Below are positions 43,668 to 64,000 of a stretch of DNA of 64,000 nt, in pieces (positions within the stretch are counted from its first letter, which is position 1; every line of letters begins with the position of its first letter). The notes beneath the pieces are model-generated. The model did no database searches. It worked only from the letters and a program-made list of their open reading frames with translations, and had not been told where the DNA came from. The position numbers were made by a program, and so were the translations under genes. This DNA comes from Acholoe squamosa (Eukaryota > Annelida > Polychaeta > Phyllodocida > Polynoidae), in the NCBI GenBank assembly GCA_949317995.1, contig OX439043.1, positions 63,896,822-63,960,821 on the forward strand. The letters run 5' to 3'.

Positions 43668-46225
43668 ATATCCGTATAGACGGACGACAAGGGTTGGAGG
43701 GGAGGGAGAGACCAGTCAGATTCTATACTCAATTTCTGACGATCCGGATTCCAGGTAAACGGCTCCTTCCAGTATGCTTCTAAAAAAACTGCTGTCTCGA
43801 GACAGCAGTTTAATAAGTAGGGCAAAATAATTATTCATCAGTCAGTCATCCTCAGATCAAAAACAGGATTTCCAGCAGCCAGTTACAAAAGGGGGACAGG
43901 TTTTTTCTGGCACTTAGAATCAACTCCATTCAAAAAGTGTTGGATAGCCCTTGAACTGTAATTTGGAACCGAAATGGTTTTAACTGAAAACTCATAGAGC
44001 AAATTTTAAGAGGGGGTATAAATTTTCATAATTCTTTTAAAAAATCTGAAATTTTTAAGCTTTCTTTGAAAACGGAATCCCTTTAGAAATCTTGATGAAA
44101 CAGTGTAGGTTAAATACTCCAGATCAAGGGCTTTCTTACACATTTATAAATGGGTTAATTATCTCCAATTGGCCGTTTTCAGCCTTTTTTGAAAATTGAA
44201 CCCCTAAATTTTTTTGATGAATTAGTGTCAGGTAAATACTACATATCAAGGGCTTTCTTTTAGTTTTTGAATCAAAGTGCTGTGACATTTATAAGTCGGT
44301 TAATTAATTATCCCACTGATCGAGCCAAACCTGAGTGTACTGGTAGGGACCCCAGAAAAAAATGGAATCTATTAGATACCACAGTTGACCAATTCTTTTG
44401 GATAGAGCCTGAGCAAGGAAATCTAAATCTTTTGGAATTTTGTTTCTATCTATCATAGAACCTGAGATATGATGAAATTTATGTCGGTAAATCCCAGGAT
44501 TTGCTACCCATACATTTCTATTATAATAGAGGCTATTAGAGCTAAGAAGTTGTGGCCAAAGACATCCAAAATCTAGGGTTTTTCTAAAACACCCTGTCAA
44601 ACCTAATTTCACTTCTAATAGGAGTTTTTAAAAAATTCCAAAAATCCTAGATAGATAGATATATGACCTAATTAATCGAGTAGTCGAATGACCTTTTGAC
44701 CTTGACCTTTGACCTAGATCTTACTCCCGGACGTCACCGAGCTTCACGTTCAATCAACAAAATCCTTTGGGAGCATGTGAGAGCATCGTCCGATTGTTCT
44801 GAAATTTTTTACAGTGCATCTTGAGATAAAGTCCAACCTAAATACTGAGTAGCAACCAGTAGCATTGACAACTTCATGGTCTGGGCAGATTCTGAAAATA
44901 CCATGTCTTTGACAATAGCAGAATCCTATGTTTTCTCACATGGAAGCACTTTTGTTGTATATGGTTGGATAGGCCTTTCTTTGGTCTATACATTCAACTA
45001 TTAACCTGTAAACATATGTTAAAGAGCACTCCCTCAGAGTAGGGTTTTAGTGCAGTGTCTGCAGAGTCTGCCTGGGCCCCCTGCACAGCTCCCACTGCAA
45101 CTACCCTAAGTGGCGCCCCTAGTGGATTCTGGGGTCCCTAGTACTGGAGTCTCTATGAGCTGCAGGTATTATACTTCAGGATGTAAAATATCACACTATG
45201 ACAAAATACTAAACTCCTTCCACATTTTCAATCCCCCTTCATCCCTCACCCGCCACTCCCTTCCCCTTCCCCAAGACCACTGAGTGGTTTCACCAATACT
45301 ATAATGCGAGTGCCTGGAGTCTTGAACTTTTCTGATTTTTCTGATCTATCATGTGTGAATACGATTGTTAGAAGCTATTTTCTCTGCTTTATGGTCCACT
45401 GAAGATAATATTATTACTCGCCACCGTACCAATTGTCAACATAGGAGGCTGAAATGTGGGCCCAGATAGTTGGATCGGCGCCCAACTCACATACTTGTTG
45501 TTGGGGTCGACAGCGGTGACAAGGCCCAGATGGCAGATGGCAGAACGGCCATAACTTAGTATACGTCACTTGTCATAGTCTTGTGTTCAACAACAGTTAA
45601 TTACAACTGACAGTGACAGTGACCGACATCTGGCAAGTGAGGAAGATTTCATGAAAATACTGATTTACATCGCGATAAGAAGCAAAAACTGAAAGCTCGA
45701 TATTTTTCCGATACACTCATATCTGTTAAAACGTGATAACATATTTGGAAATAGCCATACTTACCACGGAAATAGGCGGAATCGCAAAAAGAAACTACGT
45801 TCTCTTTTAGAAAGTTCTCGACCTTGACCTTGTCCTAGATCTAGAATCAAACCAGTTGCAACTTGTCAAACGTGATTCAGGTCATTATATCGTTATCAGA
45901 GATATATTTAATTAGAAAATATGTTATGATCTGATGAAAAATAATATATCCATCAAATATCTGACATGCTAGGTTTGGACATGTCAATCTATTTACAGAA
46001 ATTCGCATTTTGTGTAAATCAGCTGAAAACAGTTGTAGCGGCTGCAACTTTTATTAAAATAGTACCTCGCAAAAAAATATATCTTTTCAAAAATAGATCT
46101 CTCTGAATCGCCATGGTATTCCCTTACAAAATCATGAACTATAGATATTACAGAACTTATTGTTATATCGATAACAAATATTTTACATAAGATTGAAATC
46201 CAAGTAGTGTGAGTAAACGCAAGAG
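43668..46225. other. Gene-free interval with palindrome and TGACCT clusters
   Basis: A perfect 26-bp palindrome lies at 43,786-43,811 (arm AAACTGCTGTCTC). Clusters of TGACCT/GACCTTG half-sites occur at about 44,690-44,720 and 45,815-45,840. No coding sequence is supported. Confidence 0.5.
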
Positions 46226-46989
46226 GCAGTGGGGCCGTTGTTCAGCTTTCTGGGCATCCAGGATCCACAATGAATAGTGTACCCGGGATACACAAGGGAT
46301 TGACCAATCAGGAGCAAGCACCTGCTCAGCAGATGCATCTGCTACTTTCAAGATGGTGGATGTCTTGGCCACTCAGTTCAGCTTATTTTATCACAGATAT
46401 CTGCTAGTTTATGATAGATGAAGTACAATTAAAAGCAGCAACATCATCTTTGAGCTTATATATATTCAAGAATGCAGTTTCATTGGAAAGTCAGAAAAAT
46501 TTTACTATGATTTACTCTCTAAGCATCACTGTCCATACTGGACTTAGCTGTTTTGGGCACTGGGCTCTTTACCAACAAAGGGACTGCTTCTGTATCCAGG
46601 ATACACAAGGACTGCTTCTGTAGGCCTATCTAGGATCCACATTAGGGAGTGCTCATTTTTTAACAACAGGGTGGGGGAGGGCTGGTGGGTTTGAGGGGGG
46701 GCAGAATTTTTTCAACACCTCTGATGGGGGGTCAAAATAATTTCACCTGTTTTCAGCGGAAAACCCGCGCGTTACTATAGGCTAAAAGGGGACATTCGCG
46801 TGTGATTTTTGTCCCTCATGGGGGGTCGAAAAAAATTTCGACCCCCGCATAAGGGACGGAAATGAAATTTTTTCTTACCCACTTTTATTCTTTAGTGGCA
46901 CGCGGGCTTTTTCGCTCAGAAGGGGCAACTTTTTTTTTTGTCCCCCCCTAAGAGGGGTCTGAATTTTTTTATCTCCGCCTAAGAGGGGT

Positions 46990-47255
46990 CCCTTCTGTAT
47001 CCAGGATCCACAATAGACTGCTTCTGTATCCAGGATCCACAATAGACTGCTTCTGTATCCAGGATCCACAATAGACTCCTTCTGTATCCAGGATCCACAA
47101 GCGACTGCTTCTGTATCCAGGATCCACAAGGATCTCCCTTCTGTATCCAGGATCCACAATAGACTGCTTCTGTATCCAGGATACACAATAGACTGCTTCT
47201 GTATCCAGGATACACAATAGACTCCTTTTGTATCCAGGATACACAATAGACTCCC
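46990..47255 (+). repeat. 30-bp tandem array, left (about 9 units)
   Basis: Units read CTTCTGTATCCAGGATCCAC plus AATAGACTG. The core GTATCCAGGATAC is a 13-bp palindrome around a central A, perfect in some units. Confidence 0.93.
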
Positions 47256-47666
47256 AGAAAAAATATATTCCTGATTTCTATGCATCTATATAATAACTGA
47301 CATAGTCAACAAAAAAACGTTATGTAGTGGTTCGTCTTTTTGGTTAGATGTTAAATCATAACGAAAAGAGAAGAAGTTTCCGGGTAGGCAACCAAACGTT
47401 TATTCTGATCTTAGTTACATACGATCACAGCCTATAGAGACTACATGCCGGATGGTATTCGGTTACCCGTAGGTAACAGTAGAAGTGTGCTGAGCAGTGG
47501 TACGTAGGACCACTACTGGAGAACTTCTGTAGGAACTGCCCTTATATAAGGGAAAAGCCAGCAAAACTCAGACCTAACTTTAAATTAAAATCTTTAATTC
47601 AGGTGTGATTTATAGGAGACCGTCTTAGATACTACTCATCACACCCGGAGACCTGGGTCTGAGTGC

Positions 47667-47870
47667 CGCATGGATCCTGGATGCAGAAGAAGCTCCTTGT
47701 GGATCCTGGATACAGAAGCAGTCTATTGTGGATCCTGGATACAGAAGCAGTCTATTGTGGATCCTGGATACAGAAGGAGTCTATTGTGGATCCTGGATAC
47801 AGAAGGAGTCTATATTGTGTATCCTGGATACAGAAGCAGACCCTTGTGTATCCTAGATACAGACGCAGAT
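47667..47870 (-). repeat. 30-bp tandem array, right (about 7 units, inverted)
   Basis: Units read GTGGATCCTGGATACAGAAG plus CAGTCTATT, the reverse complement of the left array. The two arrays could pair as a long hairpin. Confidence 0.93.
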
Positions 47871-48358
47871 CCTTTGGGCAGAAAAATTTCTTTTTTTTTT
47901 TATTAGAAAAAAAAAATCAGAACCACAAAAAAACTTTTTGCCCCCCTCCCCTGCCATGGAGAAGCTGAAAATCAAGAGCAGACACACACCCCCTCCAATT
48001 AATAGCAGGGCTGAAAGAATTTAGTCCACCCCACCTGTATTTACTCAAAGGGGCAGAAAATTTTTCGACCCCCTCAACCCCTCCCCCCCCATTGTTAATA
48101 AGTGATCACCCCCCCCCCCTCGTCCATCTTCAACTCATGTGGGGGGGGTGCAGCCTGAAAAAATCCCAAGTCCAACTCCAAGGAAGTTACAGGGGGGCTC
48201 TATAGTATGAGGGCAAGCCCAGATGCAATGCCAATAGTGAAGCTTTATGTTTTATTATGTTTGGTCATATCCCATTCATTTTCTCAAATAACAACCTCTA
48301 ATTTTCCATAGAGCATGAGTAATCAAGTGATTTGTGCATTGAATGGACAAGAATTGGC

Positions 48359-48540
48359 TAACAAAAACATCCACCATCTTGGACAGCAGCAGATGCATCT
48401 GCTAAGCAGATGCTGGCTTCTGATTGGTCAGTCCATTGTGGATCCTGGAACCACTATTCCTTGTGTATCCTGGATCCACTGAAAGCTGAACAACGGCCCC
48501 ACTGCACGAAGCCAGGGCATTTTTTTTCGAGGCAAGTCAC
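48359..48540 (+). promoter_or_regulatory. Probable proximal promoter and 5' UTR of galactocerebrosidase
   Basis: An inverted CCAAT box (ATTGG, 48,423-48,427) and a YY1-like CCATCTT (48,374-48,380) lie 115-170 bp before the ATG. No TATA box is obvious. Nearly all of this sequence belongs to the right arm of the inverted-repeat structure. The role is inference from position and motifs. Confidence 0.45.

Positions 48541-64000
<15,460 letters not shown>

Larger units (their letters stand above)
46226..48505. mobile_element. Foldback-like inverted-repeat structure abutting galactocerebrosidase
   Basis: The left end (GCAGTGGGGCCGTTGTTCAGC) and right end (its complement, ending GGCCCCACTGC at 48,505) are arms of about 145 bp. 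Both arms contain a CCAAT box (46,304; 48,423 inverted) and an AAGATGG/CCATCTT core (46,350; 48,374). Inside are mirrored 30-bp arrays (46,990-47,255 and 47,667-47,870) and parts of the GGGAGTG...TTAACAACAGGG MITE family (from 46,645 and to about 48,110). The 47,260-47,660 centre is unique. Clear target duplications were not found. Confidence 0.75.

Noticed and set aside
44690..45840. Clusters of TGACCT as nuclear receptor elements
   Set aside because: Spacing is irregular, no gene starts nearby, and such tracts are common simple-sequence drift.
46875..47285. 136-residue frame of repeated GSWIQKQSIVDPGYRSS units
   Set aside because: It is translation of the 30-bp array, open because 30 is divisible by three; the mirrored array gives the same on the other strand.

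Overview
The window comes from an animal genome. It has spliced GT-AG genes for two conserved metazoan proteins, a MARCH5-type ubiquitin ligase and galactocerebrosidase, plus a single-exon UDP-glycosyltransferase, a decayed NACHT/NLR locus and a dense load of LTR retroelements and short terminal-inverted-repeat (TIR) elements. Together these fit an invertebrate deuterostome (amphioxus- or hemichordate-like), but I cannot fix the species.

Layout. (1) 1 to about 10 kb, minus strand: a Ty3/Gypsy-type retroelement with gag, pol and an open env that runs off the left edge. It has a textbook -1 frameshift signal between gag and pol and a 20-fold 20-bp repeat in its 5' leader. (2) 10-17.3 kb: a dispersed repeat also present inverted at 53 kb, two copies of a 242-bp palindromic MITE, and a NACHT/NLR pseudogene (minus) split by one of those MITEs. 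(3) 17,373-26,194: a complete BEL/Pao retrotransposon (minus) with two 1,024-bp LTRs that differ at one base by eye, a 5-bp target duplication and at least three frame breaks. (4) 26-37.9 kb: gene-free, dominated by a 134-bp satellite held between inverted arms (30.26-34.64 kb). (5) 37,916-40,753: MARCH5-like gene, six exons, minus. (6) 41-46 kb: repeats only. (7) 46,226-48,505: an inverted-repeat structure carrying mirrored 30-bp arrays; its right arm ends 36 bp before the ATG of the galactocerebrosidase gene. (8) 48,541 to the right edge: first four coding exons of galactocerebrosidase (plus). Its 12.8-kb first intron holds several MITEs, a 1,009-bp TIR element with a 7-bp target duplication, a poly(A)-tailed retroposed sequence and, on the opposite strand, the intact UGT gene.

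How the parts relate. The cellular genes do not form a pathway operon: MARCH5 acts at the mitochondrial outer membrane, galactocerebrosidase in the lysosome and UGT in the ER. The recurring theme is mobile DNA reshaping gene neighbourhoods: a MITE inside an NLR exon, a TA-flanked MITE in a MARCH5 intron, a minisatellite just upstream of MARCH5, and an inverted-repeat element that supplies the sequence immediately upstream of galactocerebrosidase. All homology statements rest on motif recognition by eye; no database search was run.
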